Of a DNA stretch of 64,000 nt, positions 32,635-44,429 are shown in pieces. The position numbers and the translations under genes are program-made. How positions within the stretch are numbered: the first letter of the stretch is position 1; every line of letters begins with the position of its first letter. Source of the stretch: Diphasiastrum complanatum (lineage: Eukaryota; Streptophyta; Lycopodiopsida; Lycopodiales; Lycopodiaceae). The stretch lies in contig CM055092.1 of the NCBI GenBank assembly GCA_029204225.1, positions 99,006,871 to 99,070,870 on the forward strand, read 5' to 3'. The notes below the pieces were generated by a model. That model worked only from the letters and a program-made list of their open reading frames with translations, searched no databases and was not told the DNA's origin.

Positions 32635-34123
32635 TCATTCATTTGGTGGTTCATCGTTATCATTCATCGTATCATCATGCGACAAATCCGCCAAACCAAA
32701 TGAGTCTATCTCTAATTCTATCCAAAAATCTTCTATAGATTCATCATTAATAAGCTGATCTTCAAAAGCTAATGGCGATGGTGATGACGAGTGAGATTGG
32801 GAAGGTGTGTCATGTGTCGTAGAACCATTTGATGATGATGCATCACGCTCAACATCATCATTAGCTTGTGAAGCTTGGACATGATCATCCTCCGAAATGG
32901 TGTCATTGAATTCGTCATCACGATCTTGTTCATGACATGCATCAACTAGCAGCGCCATGTCCTCCACGACATCTCTATCATCAAATATTCTTTTACTTCA
33001 AGGAGAGACTTGAATCACATACCACCATCTGGGATTCGAACGATCCGGGTGAAAGACCGCCTATAATTGATAGATGTTACCATAAATGTTGACTCGTAAA
33101 AGTACCCATAGCTATTTTATAGTTGCTTGCGTATTACTATACACAATATACATTTTTTGCAGTACATTGAAAATCGATTGTTTGACAACAAAAGAGCATA
33201 GACATCTTGAAGACATAGAAGAAATGTACCTGCTCACATTGTTGAGGAAAAACAAATGTGTCGCTTTGATCTATCCAAAGCTTGGTGGAGTCAATGGCAA
33301 AATAACCACTCTCATCTTTCCTAACAGTTGCATTGGGACCATTGCAAATAACTTTGAACCATTTGACATCAAATATGAAAAAGCTAAATTGCCTAAATCC
33401 AACTTCAAGGATGTCATTGATTGTCCCACATTAATCAAGAGAAGAGAGTAAATTGGTGTCCACCTCCATGCTTGCTCAACTCTCTTGGGTAAAATTTGCC
33501 ATGACTCAACAATCGTAAGTGTTTTTATTTTTGTCAATGCACTCCATATGAAAGTGTCGTCCATGCCTCCACAGTGCATTGTATTTTTTGTATTGAACAA
33601 AATGGAGCAAAATGTGTTAGGATACAACAAACATGTACAAAGTTGCACATATTAATAAACACGTGAATGTTGATCATCATAGTTTACATGTAGATCGCAC
33701 CCCCTTGTATATTTTCTCTCTCTCTCTATTACTTCCTGGTTGTTTGCTGAGGCTTATCTAAGTGCATCATGCAGCCAATCAAGCGTCATGTCCTTGGGTA
33801 GAAGGGTATGGTTGTCTTCTATGCCCTCTCTTGAAAGTGGCTCAAGCAGTTTGTCTACGAGCCTTGGCCTCTTCGTATAGCGAAATCCACTTTTGTATTT
33901 CCTCACTATTAAGAATGCAAAACTCATTTACCTTCTCCCTGAAGGACTCACTCATTCTCATGATCGCTCCTTTTCCTTGAGAAATCTCCCCAACAACACG
34001 CTCATCATCTTTCTTATCCCAAAGACGAGGAATAGAAGGATTGCTATGAGCAAGGAACTCCGTGATGTAAACCATGGAATCTTGCACTAGCCATTCTTCT
34101 GCCATGCTACCCTCATGTCGCAA
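32635..34123 (-). pseudogene. CACTA TNP2-like transposase, C-terminal fragment
   Basis: From 34123 down: RHEGSMAEEWLVQDSMVYITEFL, then SFREKVNEFCILNSEEIQKW (the segment before the DUF4216 domain), a DUF4216 block with FDVKWFKVICNGPNATVRKDESGYFAIDS spread over 33390-33290 in a broken frame, the HPDRSNPRWWYVIQVSP block near 33050, and an acidic C-terminal tail (32635-32967) rich in Asp, Ser and His. It is homologous to the 12140-14450 copy but divergent, so a separate family member. Confidence 0.85.
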
Positions 34124-34139
34124 TATACCAACACGAAAT

Positions 34140-35297
34140 TGCTATATTTATGTAGTATTTAGATCGTTCCCCAAGGAGATAGCTCTTAAAAGATGTTAAG
34201 TTGATACTTTATTGACTTATTTCAAATGAAATTGGTTCAAATGAGAATCTGGTTGTCATTAGACATTTTGTAAGCAGCCAATACCACTTTTAGAAAAGGG
34301 TTTAGAGAAATGAGTGCTAAACAATAGTCTTCCTCTATCAAACCGAATGTAAAGTGTTCTACAAATGAAATTTTATGAGAGTAGCTCGAAGGAATTACAC
34401 CCTGACTGATTAAGTTGTCATCAAGGATTTGTGATATGTTCGATGCTAGTGCGTACGAACAGACAAAATGTTAATCTTATTCTTGAACCACTATGTTCTA
34501 GGTAGAAGTCCTCAACAACCAAAGTCCAATTACAGTTAAAGAACTCAATTAATTCGTGAATATGTTAGAAACATTTATCTTCTTTACTAACATGAATACA
34601 GATCAATATCTCAGTCCCTCAATCAGGGACTACCATTTCACAACATACATATTTTTCTATCAGCAACTGTGGAAAACTGCACCAAGGGTTACTCGAATGC
34701 CGAACACAAAGTATTAGCTCATACGGGCAAAGCAACTTTAAGATAGTTCTTTAGATCAACTTTACAAATACACAACAAACGACTGCAATGGAAGAAAGTA
34801 TTGTCTGACCAAAGAATGATTGAAGTTCTGTGTACGAGATTGCTTGTAGACTAGAAATCACTCACACTCAGCAGTGCATCGAATAGTAATTAGAAAGAGT
34901 AACCTTCGTCGCTCTATTCATTTCTCCAATCTCAAACATACAATTACTCTCTCTCTCTCTCTCTCTCGGTAATGTGAGAATGAAGAGTGTCTAGTTTTAT
35001 AACCTATGGAACAAACAAACACACCTCTAGGAATTCCTGGTGCGTTGCTTCATTTACAAATTCTAATTATCATATAAGTTACAAGTACAAATAAATTGCA
35101 CAGTTGATGATTCGCTTCGTATCCAAGTGTCGTTTCATTTTAGGAGTTTTGACTTTAACTAAAAGGTATGTCCTTAACAATTATACTTGAAACAATGGTA
35201 TAGACCTCTTCGAAATATATAGTTGTCCAGCACATATCCTCATTCCTAAGGCACAAATTGTCATTTTCTATTAAGCATACAAATATGCGGTATCACA
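34140..35297 (-). repeat. 3' LTR of a Gypsy element (outer end not resolved)
   Basis: On the minus strand the LTR starts TGTGATACCGCATATTTG at 35297, directly after a polypurine tract. A TATA-like GGTTATAAAACTAG occurs near 35000 and a CT run at 34941-34968. No matching 5' LTR is seen. The left edge abuts the cut CACTA transposase near 34130. Confidence 0.6.
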
Positions 35298-35298
35298 G

Positions 35299-35312
35299 AT
35301 CCCCCTCCTTAA
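35299..35312 (-). other. Polypurine tract of the Gypsy element
   Basis: The minus strand reads TTAAGGAGGGGGAT just upstream of the TGTGATACC LTR start. Confidence 0.8.
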
Positions 35313-35785
35313 ATGTGAAACATCCTCGTGAACATATATTCTTTGTTTTGAGATTTTTCTATTTCTTAGAAAAGAATAATTTCGTGTCGAGGATTTTCAT
35401 TAGGTCAGATGTAGAGATATTTCTTCATTCGTTGTTTGGAAAATGGTCATTTGACATTTCAGAATCAAATATTGATTCAAAATATATTTCGGCGACATAA
35501 AATAAGCATCATCACATACAAAACTCTGCATCAAATAATCTACAACACAATATAGAAGAAAAACCTTCATGTATTAAGCTCTTCATGTTGTATCCAAGTG
35601 TCGTTTCATGTTGACTTGAGCAACAATACATCTTCTTTTGCTCTGGTGTAACTCCCGATAGGTAAGTTGACGGAAGGCGACAATCTTACAAGAAGTAGAG
35701 AGACATCGAACAATTCTTATACTAACCAAAAATCTTCTTCAGAATCTTTACTAAGTACAAACTGTTTGAATAAAGTAGAGGAGAA

Positions 35786-37095
35786 CTAAATATATTTACA
35801 CTTGACAAATAAACTTTGAACATAAAATAAAACTTTCCCTGCAAATGTGCCAAACGGGCAAAAATTATATGTACAAAATGTTCTATATTCGCAGGATTTA
35901 AATCTGTCTTGCAAATTATGTTTTATCTCGGCTAAATAACTGAAATAATTCCTCTCCCAAGCGGTGTAGATACTATACAGCTCCGGATATGCCATGTTAA
36001 TATCCAACAACAGACCTGCATCATCAAATTCTTCGATATTTGCTCGGCCTTCTAGTGAAAACAACTTGAACTATGCATGCTTCCTCCAAAACTTTTGCTT
36101 CGAGTCGTTATGCCACAAAAATTGGTACTCCTTGATTTGGATGTACTCCAGCGCATACAAAAATGTTGACCCTATGTACAATTTGACTGATCCAAAGGGA
36201 ATAACTTTGAACTTACCCTGGATTATGGCCCAGCATAGACATCCTTTATGTCCTATGCTTAACTGGTCCCACAAAAGAAGTCCTCTTTGTTCCATTCTGA
36301 TTGCTAGTCGTCGAATGCCAAACCTATTAAGGCTGGTAGCATCAAATAATCCATATGCCACTGTAACTCCACATTGAAATGGCATGGACTCCATTTCCAA
36401 AATCTTTTAGAAAAAACTTGAAACCATTTCGCTCATACCTTCGACTGATTTCTCTTCTATCGCTTTGGATTAGGCTGTGCTTCTGCGATGTCCTACCTGT
36501 GGATATCTGCAGTGAGCTTATGGTCTTCGAGCTGTTCTTTGAAGTCTTGTACTTCCTTTTGTAGATCAGAAATTTTTACACACGCCTCAGCAGCATACTT
36601 TAGGTGATCTGCTACCCCTGTACATGTTTGGGTTCCTGGGAGTTGCTTAGTCAATTCTTCGATCTTCTCCAAGGCCTGCGAATACTCTTCGTGTGCATCT
36701 GGCTTGGAGCAAGTAGTCGATTCGGCTGACAGCTCAGCAAGTTCCTCCTCGACAAGTGCTTTGTTGTTTTCAAGCGGAATAAGATCCTCGACTCAAAAAT
36801 TCTCCAGCATTTGGTCGTAAAGAGACTGCAGCTTCAAAGAATCTATCTAGGTTACACTAGAGCTATTGCATAGCTACAAGGCAGTTTCAGCCTTTATTCG
36901 CTTTAAGCCTTCATCATGAAGTTTGGTCTGTAGAGACACTTTTTTTGCCCTGACCTTATGAATTCGGTTGTCAACAAATCAAAATGCTTATGCAATTCTG
37001 CAGATTTGGCTTGGAGCGCCTTATTATTATCCTCAAAAATTTGGGCTTCCTCGTTCGACTTTTGGAGCAATCAGCCCAGTGAGCAATCTCACTCA
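35786..37095 (-). pseudogene. Unidentified coiled-coil protein in the position of a third Gypsy ORF
   Basis: I do not recognise this protein. The upstream half (37095-36480, three or four frame breaks) has heptad-like, Glu/Lys/Leu/Ala-rich sequence such as NNKALQAKSAELHKHFDLLTTEF and SQALEKIEELTKQL and QKEVQDFKEQLEDHKL, indicating a long coiled coil. The downstream half (36400-35786) is one frame of about 205 codons with a single TAG at 36071: SLNRFGIRRLAIRMEQRGLLL, GKFKVIPFGSVKLYIGSTFLYA, then SIYTAWERNYFSYLAEIKH. It follows RNase H and precedes the polypurine tract, where Athila/Tat-type Gypsy elements carry env-like or extra ORFs. Integrase is missing, so a deletion or capture has joined the two. 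Confidence 0.45.
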
Positions 37096-38408
37096 TTCAA
37101 AATTCAAAATTTCTTTACTGTAAAAATCATTCCAAGTGCTTCTCTTTTTGTTGCCGAATAATTTTTCTTTGAGGAGCTAAGTTGGCGATTTGCTTAGTGT
37201 ATTGGATGGTCTTTCTTCTATTCATCCTTTTGGCTCAAACAAACACCAATACCAGATGCTGACACATCAACATAACAATGAAATAGTTTTGTCCGTAGCT
37301 AGGAGGTCTCAGAATTGGAGCATCAGTTCTTTGAATGCTCTCTGTTGTGATGTCGTCCAAATATAAGCAACTTGCTTCTTAAGTAACTACGTTAAAATAG
37401 TAGCAATATAGGCATGATTCTGGATAAATCTTTGATAATAACCCACATGTCCTAGGAAACCCCTTAGTTCACTTAGATTCTTTGGTATCAACAGATTCTT
37501 GATAACTTTGACTTTATCTTTGTCGACTTCAATACCTCTGCTGGATATTCTATGACCCAGAAAAAGTATACCTTCTCTCAGACCGAAAAAACAAGTATCT
37601 CGACATCTTTGCAATGTAAGCTTCAGTTTCTGTTTATGAGTCTTAATATTACTGTAAACACATAAATCATTAATGAAAATTTTGAAAAATGTTCTTAGAA
37701 AAGTAGAAAAAATCAGCATCGTAATTCTATGGAAAGTAACTGGTGCATTGCAAAGACCGAAGGGAATTTTACTGTAGGCATAAGTGCCCCAATCAGTAGT
37801 AAAAGTAGTCTTTGGTCGATCCTCCTTCCTCACTCCAATCTGACTTGATTTTAACCAGAAAAGCCATAACAGAAACTGTAACGTTCTTGGTCACCGACTT
37901 GGTCTAAAATAGATTTTGTGAAAGGTAATGGATGGTGATCTTTCTTTGTAGCATCATTCAACTTCCGAAAATCCTAGCAAATCCGAATCTTGCTAGACTT
38001 CTTCTTTGGAACTACAACAATAGGTAATACCCATTCACTACTTAAGACAGGATAGATAATATCTACCTTAAGATGCTTGTTGAGTTCATCCTTTACCATT
38101 AAAGAGTACTTTGGATTAAGACGATACTGTCTCTCTCAAACAGGAAGTACATCTTCTTTAAGATCAATACTGTGCTCACCAAATTCTGGAGATATTCCTT
38201 TCAAATCATCGAGCGACCAAGAGAATACATCTTGGTACTCTCTCAATAGTTCAGTAAATTCTGCTAACCTAGTCTCTCCAAGGGACTTCGAAACATGCAC
38301 ATATTTTCTAGGTTCAAGTTCGACTAGCTCTGTAGAATCAGATAGAATTATACTTTCCGTCATACTAGCCTGGATATGGCCATGAATCTCACGTATAGCT
38401 GACTTCAC
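37096..38408 (-). pseudogene. Gypsy reverse transcriptase and RNase H
   Basis: Minus-strand pieces in order: EYQDVFSWSLDDLKGISPEF (pre-RT, 38408-38136), RLNPKYSLMVKDELNKHL, the PIVVVPKKKSSKIRIC block, then RT (37833-37387) with TTDWGTYAYSKIPFGLCNAP, FINDLCVYS and FLGHRISSRGIEVDKDKV, and RNase H traces with RPPSYGQNYFIV, SASGIGVCLSQKD, SSSKKNYSATKREALGMIF (37380-37110). The YxDD-type catalytic site reads FIND, so the first Asp is lost. Integrase does not follow: the sequence switches to the coiled-coil frame near 37095. Confidence 0.9.
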
Positions 38409-38573
38409 AGATTTATTCTTATTGTCAAATGATTCTTATCATCAAATTCTTGCTTTGGTCAAAGATTTCTGTTTCGAGGACTTCCTTCGTTCCTTTGAAG
38501 GTACTTTCGTGTCAGATTTCGAGGAGCTTTTGCTTCTTGTAGTCACTTTAAATAATTTGTTGACATCACCAGG

Positions 38574-40130
38574 TCAAGATTGGTCAACTGGCTTTGACTG
38601 TTTAGCTTCAATGACATCAACCTTCTGCACAACAACATCAACCGAAGATTTTAGTTTCGTATCAGCAGTAGCAGCAGTAGTAGCAATATATTGGTACTTT
38701 GGACGCAGCTTCAACGGTTGTGGACAGTCCAAATACTTGTGGCCTGGCTTCTTATAGTTTGAATACAAAGGAATAAATCCGATCGGTTTTCGCGGCCACG
38801 GACAATCCGGCGAAAAGTGTCCAGGTTCACCACAATTGTAACAGTTTCCCGAAACTGGTTTATTCAAACTAGAAGGACTAAAAAATTCTGGTGGGTTGTG
38901 TCTCTTTGGTGCAAACTTTGGTTTGCCTTGTTGGAATGGTACTACAGTACCTTGAACATAATTGGCAATTGCATCATCTTGATATATAAAAAAGACTTTC
39001 TGAGAAGGATCTTTGACATATTTCACCTTCACATATCTACACTCTTCTTTAGAATGTCTAGATGTACCACACTTCGTACACCAAAGTGCTGAGTTCAAAG
39101 AAGAAGCTTTCAATCTCTTGTTTGCAATTTCTGAAATCTGAACTTTTAGATCGTTAAATTTCCTATTAAGGTCAGCCATGTTACTTTTTCAAAGCTTTTC
39201 AACTTTAGAAGTTGAAGACTTATCCTCATGGTTTTTACCATCTTCTTTTCATTTAGACTTTCGTTTCTTTCTTCGATCGGTATCATTGGCTTCTGTGTCT
39301 GATGAGTCACTAGAATCAGAATCAGAATTGGAAAAACTTAAACTAGATTTAGATTTAGATTCATCTTCACTGTCACTAGAGTCATGCTTAGATTTTTGAG
39401 TACGTTTGGTAGAACATCTTTTACGTGCTAACTTGGAAGTCTCATAATTCTCAGCACTTACTATGACTACTGTTAAAGATGTCATATCTCCTTGTCTACA
39501 GTATCGGTCAATTTTCGATGGTAAACTTGCCAAAAATCACTTGATCTGCATTGTGACAGGGTACACACCCGTTAGTTTTCCAATTAGATTCTCTACTTTT
39601 CATGTATACCTTCGAAGCAATTCTTTTTTTTTTTTCTGGACATTATTAAGTCGTCCAAGGATTTTGGACGAATAACCAATTTCTCGAAAATAGTTTAAAA
39701 ATGCATCTTTCAGTAGTACCCAGATGGCAACACATCTTGGTTCAACTTGACTGTACCATGTGTGTGGCTTGCTTTCTCAGAAAACCTGGAAAAATTCGCA
39801 ACTTGTCTGCATCAGCACCTTGGTTATTCAAGTTAGCAATTGACTCGAACTGTTAAATGTAAATGTCAGCATGATATGAAGATGTTCCTTTAAAATAATC
39901 ATATTTGATCTTCGAGATTGAAGTAAAGCGAGGAGCCAGGCCATCCATAATCAGCTTTGGAACTGGATTCGGATCAGGCTTTGGAACTGGATTAACAAAT
40001 TTAGAACCTAATTCAGCTACAGCAGAAGCTTCAGTTTCTAGTAGGTTTTCATAATTAAAATTCAAGAAGCGAGATTCTCTTCTTTGCAAAGATTCTTGAA
40101 TTCTTTTGAAAAAAAAAACTCGAATGTTGA
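38574..40130 (-). pseudogene. Gypsy gag with multiple zinc knuckles
   Basis: From about 40130: a charged start (RRESRFLNFNYENLLE), a Pro-Lys repeat, FKGTSSYHADIYIQQFESIA-type gag sequence with a stop, then an acidic-serine stretch (39533-39249) and three knuckles: CTKCGTSRHSKEEC and CYNCGEPGHFSPDC are complete, a third (YSNYKKPGHKYLDC) has lost its first cysteines. The best open part is 38574-39179. It precedes the RT on the same strand, so the two belong to one element. Several stops. Confidence 0.82.
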
Positions 40131-40199
40131 GGTTATTCCCGACGAATTGTAAATAAATAAAATCGACCAATAAAATGTGCTGCGAGAGCATGGCATCCT

Positions 40200-40951
40200 G
40201 TGCGTATAAGCCCATGGCCCAATGAGCACGCAAGCTTAAGTTGTAAATAAAATAAAATAGACTTGGGCCTTTGTAATTAAAATAAAACTTAAGGCCCAAA
40301 GTCAATTTCAAACTTAGAGTTTACTTTTCTTAGAGTTGGGTCCAACTTTGGACTCACATGAATCTTGTGATTTCCAATGTACTTTTTGTGGACCTTTGGA
40401 TCAAGTTGGGTCCAAGATGAATGAATAGGATCAATATAAATATTAGCCAATAGGATTTTGGGGCAAGGGCCTTCCCCATTTTATAAAAAGACACCATTTA
40501 TACTTTGTTTCCATGCTTAATGAGGAGGAGGAAACTCTACCACTTTTTGGAGAGAAGCATCCTCATTTGCTATTCACTACTTGCTAATGCTTTTGATTGT
40601 GTTTCCATTGTTTCCTATTTTTCTTGTTGATTGGTTGTCATAGTTAATGTTTCTCCATTAGCAAGCATAAGAAGCATCTGAGCTAACCTCCACTCTCACC
40701 CTCTATCTCTCTCTTTCTCTCTTCTCTTCTCTCAATCTCTTCTAATCTTCCCTTTCCTTTCACCTACAATTATGATGAAGGTAGTTTAGGGGAGTAGAGT
40801 TAGTGGAAGTAGTGGTAGTGGTGGTAGAGTTAGATAAAAAGTAGGAAACTAAATAAAAGTAGCATCTATGCATAGTTAGGTGTCTATCCAGTGAACTAAC
40901 GTTTGTTGACAGGGAGGAGCTGTACTACTACATCGGATCGAAGACCCTACA
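40200..40951 (+). repeat. 5' LTR of a second Gypsy element (start not resolved)
   Basis: Non-coding sequence ending in CCCTACA just before a primer site. TTTTATAAAAAGACACC near 40480 is a TATA-like element, and CT-rich sequence follows at 40680-40760, as in plant LTR promoters and R regions. The start of the LTR lies somewhere in 40130-40330 but no TG can be chosen with confidence. Confidence 0.6.
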
Positions 40952-40952
40952 G

Positions 40953-40970
40953 TGGCGCCGTTGCCGAGGA
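40953..40970 (+). other. Gypsy primer binding site, Athila-like
   Basis: TGGCGCCGTTGCCGAGG follows the LTR end after one base. This sequence is familiar as the primer site of Athila-like plant Gypsy elements. It shows a plus-strand element back to back with the minus-strand Gypsy element ending near 40130. Confidence 0.8.
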
Positions 40971-41276
40971 TAGGTTTTCACTAACTAGTATAGTTGTATT
41001 TTAGCTATTTCTTGCTTTTTAGAGTAGTTTTAGGTAGATTTTTGGGAGTTTAGAGTTAGTTTTCTATATTTTTTTGTGTTTGGACTATTCACAGCTAGGG
41101 GAGGAGGTCTGAGAGGGTAGAGGAGGCCTTGAACAGCTTATAAGGGATTGAAACCCAAACCAACCAACCAAAGAACCCAAAAAACTCACCAATCTATATT
41201 TTGGAGAGAAAACGAGCCCAAAATCTCAAGAAAGAGGAAAAAGAAGGTGTTGGATTCCTTGAAGTCAATCAAGTGA
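40971..41276 (+). other. Start of the second Gypsy element's leader
   Basis: Non-coding leader of the element, cut off at 41277 where the inverted duplication begins. No gag is present. Confidence 0.5.
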
Positions 41277-42725
41277 GGCATCTTTCAATCAAGAAAGTCC
41301 GAGTAGTGCACGAGACCAAAGTTCAATCTCTGGAGAGCTTGAGTATGTAGGAATTATTCAAGATATATATGAAGTGTGTTTTGGTAAAAATGGTAAATAG
41401 TTTTGTTTGATGTGAAATGGTTCAAAATCAATTATCAAGGGTCAAATGCAACCGTGAAAAGAGATTGTAGTGGATTTTTTGCTATCGATTCAACCAAGAC
41501 ATTAAGCATGGATTTTTCAAACACATTGGTGTTGCCTTGTCATTGTGAACAGGTGTGTCACATGAGTTTGACATCCATTTTTTCTCAATCATAATCAGTA
41601 ATATACACTATTTCATTGCAATTCCATGACATTGTTTGAACAAACTTTTTAACTTAACATTGTTAAATGTGCAAGTATTTTTTCAACCAGATCGACTAAA
41701 CAACTGTGAAAAGTATAGTACTAAGGGCCATAAATGGATCTTTGAATGATCCACAAGGTGATAGTATGCTTGTTAAACAATCTATCAGAAACTAGTCTCA
41801 GAAAACAAGATCTAGTTTAGCAGCTTGATAGGAAACAAGTAGAGACAATCAAAGCATTGATCAATTAGTATAATCCAACTCCACACGTGTGGAAATAAGG
41901 CTGTAGTACGGCCTGTAGACAGTGTTTACAAAGTGCCAAAGCTGGGTTTCATTGGAAAAATAGAGTAATCACCATACAATGAGAGGAAACTCGAGTTTCT
42001 CCTTGAGGCTCCAAAAAGTTTCTATCTTCTCACTATGGAGAATGGGAATACATAGTAAAACACACTTCCTTTGCAAAGTTAGGTGAAAATCCAGCATGTA
42101 ATAAGGAAGTAGACTCCACTTTCTTGCCCTAATTTGAAAACCCTAGCCTAGATTCAAGAGTCATGCTTGGTAGGTGCATGGTGAGTACAAATCTCATCAT
42201 AAATCATGGTCTAGATCTTACAAAGTAGGAATCACTACCAAATAGACACAACCACTCCTCTTGACTCGTGGTAACCTACTTTAGGTGTGTATGTACAAGT
42301 GGCACTTTGGCCATTGAAGCAACCAACAAACAATATTGACAAAATGTACAATATTCTACATGGCTAGATTTGCCAATGTAGGCAATTTTTCACAACAACA
42401 AGTGGTGGTATGTTGTTCAGGTTAGCCACACGCAAGACATGTATTTGAAAATGCATACATTGAGAATGAAATGGAAGACTTGAATATTGACAACACAAAC
42501 ATGGACGTTGATGAGGATATAAAAATATCTCCAAGTTTTTTAAATATTATAGAATATACTATAAATAAATCGAATGATTCTAACACAAACGACAATATTG
42601 AGAGAGTCCGATTACTATAGTACTGATAATGAAATTCATCTAAGCGGAGATGAGTTGCAAGATGTACTGGCTAATGAATTTGAATCTTGTTATGATTAAT
42701 AATATATATATATATATATATCACA
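41277..42725 (+). pseudogene. CACTA TNP2 DUF4216 region, right arm copy, split by a solo LTR
   Basis: Mirror image of 12140-12820. The frame with FDVKWFKINYQGSNATVKRD is at 41403-41594 and differs from the left copy by few substitutions. The acidic tail (SEDELQDVLANEFES-type) lies near 42640-42700. A 690-bp solo LTR at 41705-42394 separates the two. Non-functional. Confidence 0.88.
41705..42394. mobile_element. Solo LTR (690 bp) with target duplication ACAAC
   Basis: It starts TGTGAAAAGTATAG and ends ATTTTTCACA. ACAAC lies on both sides (41700-41704 and 42395-42399). The left arm carries the uninterrupted site with one ACAAC (12392-12396 on the opposite strand), so it is an insertion that later lost its internal part and one LTR. 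A partial relative, inverted, lies at 50278-50645. Confidence 0.93.
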
Positions 42726-43379
42726 ACCATTGACGTGATAAATTAATAGTTTGTGTAATTATTGCATCTTTATAATAGATTTTTGTATTTTTCAAGTTCA
42801 TCTTGAGTTCTATCTAGCAATCACTTCTGATTCATTTTAAATCAAATGCTTTAACTGCAATCTATATCTTACTAAAGATCTAGCAAAAATTGATTGACCA
42901 AATAAAACAATTAGTGAATATACGTTGATCATTTATATATGCTTAAAAAGTAATTTTCTTTTGAAACATCCTTACTATACTGAAAATATATATATTCAAA
43001 CAATATCTTCATATCTTCACTTTGGTCGAAATAACTTTTCTTTTCAAATAAGAAAAAAAATTGTAGATATATACTTTTTGGTTTCGATATTCTTTCTTTA
43101 CTTGTTTGCTCAGTCCACAATGTTGACATTGCAATTCATCAGAATCAAGTATGCACAATCATGTGAATTATATATTTACATAGTCATGCACAATCATGCA
43201 AATTATATATTCACATAGTCATCATATATTCACATTATAATATGAGAAATAATGATACACTTTTTCATAGTGTTCGATTATTCATTCATCTTTGCTACCA
43301 CACAAATGTATATAACATTGCTTTTTTTTCATCAACAAATTTTTGGAACATAACGATTTCGTCAAAGCATAATAATTTG
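42726..43379. other. AT-rich non-coding stretch, right arm
   Basis: Mirror image of about 11400-12047. No gene. The repeated words CACAATCATG(T/C)(G/A)AATTATATATT occur at 43157-43215. Confidence 0.5.
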
Positions 43380-43990
43380 ACATCATGATCATTTAATTTT
43401 TAGTTCAAAATCATGATCACATAATAATCATTTTATTATTAGTCAACACTTATTCAAAATCTCAAAAGAAGTCTTATTCAAATTAATCCAACTTTGAAAT
43501 TCTCTGGAAATTTGCCACGTGTGGCAAATCTCCAAAATTACACTTCTAGTGAAAGTTGGTTAAATAACAGTCATGCATGGCACTTCCACGCGTGGCTCAA
43601 CCATGACAGTCACTTTGGCACTCATTTTTTAAAATTCTATTTTAAAAACAAATTGTGTGGTACTGCCATGTGTGGCAGTGCCACGCAAAACTAAACAATT
43701 TATTGTCGGACCCCACCTCCTTTGAGTTTCTCTCTCTAGTCGAGTTTTCTCACATGGATTTTCTCTCTACCTGAGAGAAGGGCATTTCCAGACTTATATT
43801 TCAATTGTACAAGTATCCACACTTGTGAATGTACTTGTCTTGATGATTTATGCATGGTAGAAAGTGCTCTTGCCTTAGATTTATGCAATAGATCTTGATG
43901 TTCGATCTATGTGTGATCTATGTGCAATCATAAAGTCTTAGGAGATCAATAACACACTTTGTGGCACTCCCACATGTGTGAATCTGAACA
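43380..43990 (+). repeat. 5' LTR of the right-arm Copia element (start not resolved)
   Basis: Ends GTGTGAATCTGAACA at 43990, immediately before a TGGTATCAGAGC primer site. Mirror of 10902-11330, with an additional segment at 43645-43735 that contains GTGGTACTGCCATGTGTGGCAGTGCCACG, a short inverted repeat. Confidence 0.65.
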
Positions 43991-44002
43991 TGGTATCAGA
44001 GC
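43991..44002 (+). other. Primer binding site of the right-arm Copia element
   Basis: TGGTATCAGAGC adjoins the LTR end. Same primer as the left-arm element. Confidence 0.92.
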
Positions 44003-44429
44003 TAGCCTAAGATATCCATGCATATGTCAATTTGATGTGAAAATTTGCCTTGAAATCAAGACTTTTTTAGTGTACTTGCATCTACCAAAATTTGAATGGT
44101 TGGTGCTTCTCCAAGGTGGATACCTCAAAGTGATGTAGGTAGGGCACCTAACCTATGTAGACACGTCAATTTAGTCTCACTTCTTGCTTTTTGATCCAAA
44201 AACTCAAGGGAAAGCTTGTCAATCTTGTCTATTTGAGATCTAGACAATTTTTTGAGGTCATAGCCACATAGTTTCATGCAATCCAATTGTATTTGAGTCA
44301 TTTGTGAATGTTTTTGAGTGCTTGAGTCAAGTTGACCCAAACTTTGTCCATGCACTATCTTGGGATGAGAGTTTGATCTAGTTTGAGAGAGATTGGTAGA
44401 GCTAGTGAGATAGGTCTCACACCAAGTCT
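44003..44429 (+). other. Leader of the right-arm Copia element
   Basis: Mirror of 10380-10889. Non-coding. Confidence 0.6.

Larger units (their letters stand above)
31960..34130 (-). mobile_element. CACTA element, one end and transposase C-terminal part
   Basis: CACTACAAGAGGACGGGC begins at 31960, the classic CACTA terminus, after flanking ATC. Behind it lies a subterminal repeat region (32040-32330) and then a TNP2 gene on the minus strand, whose C-terminus points to this end. The other end is missing: the transposase is cut near 34130, where Gypsy LTR sequence starts. Confidence 0.72.
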
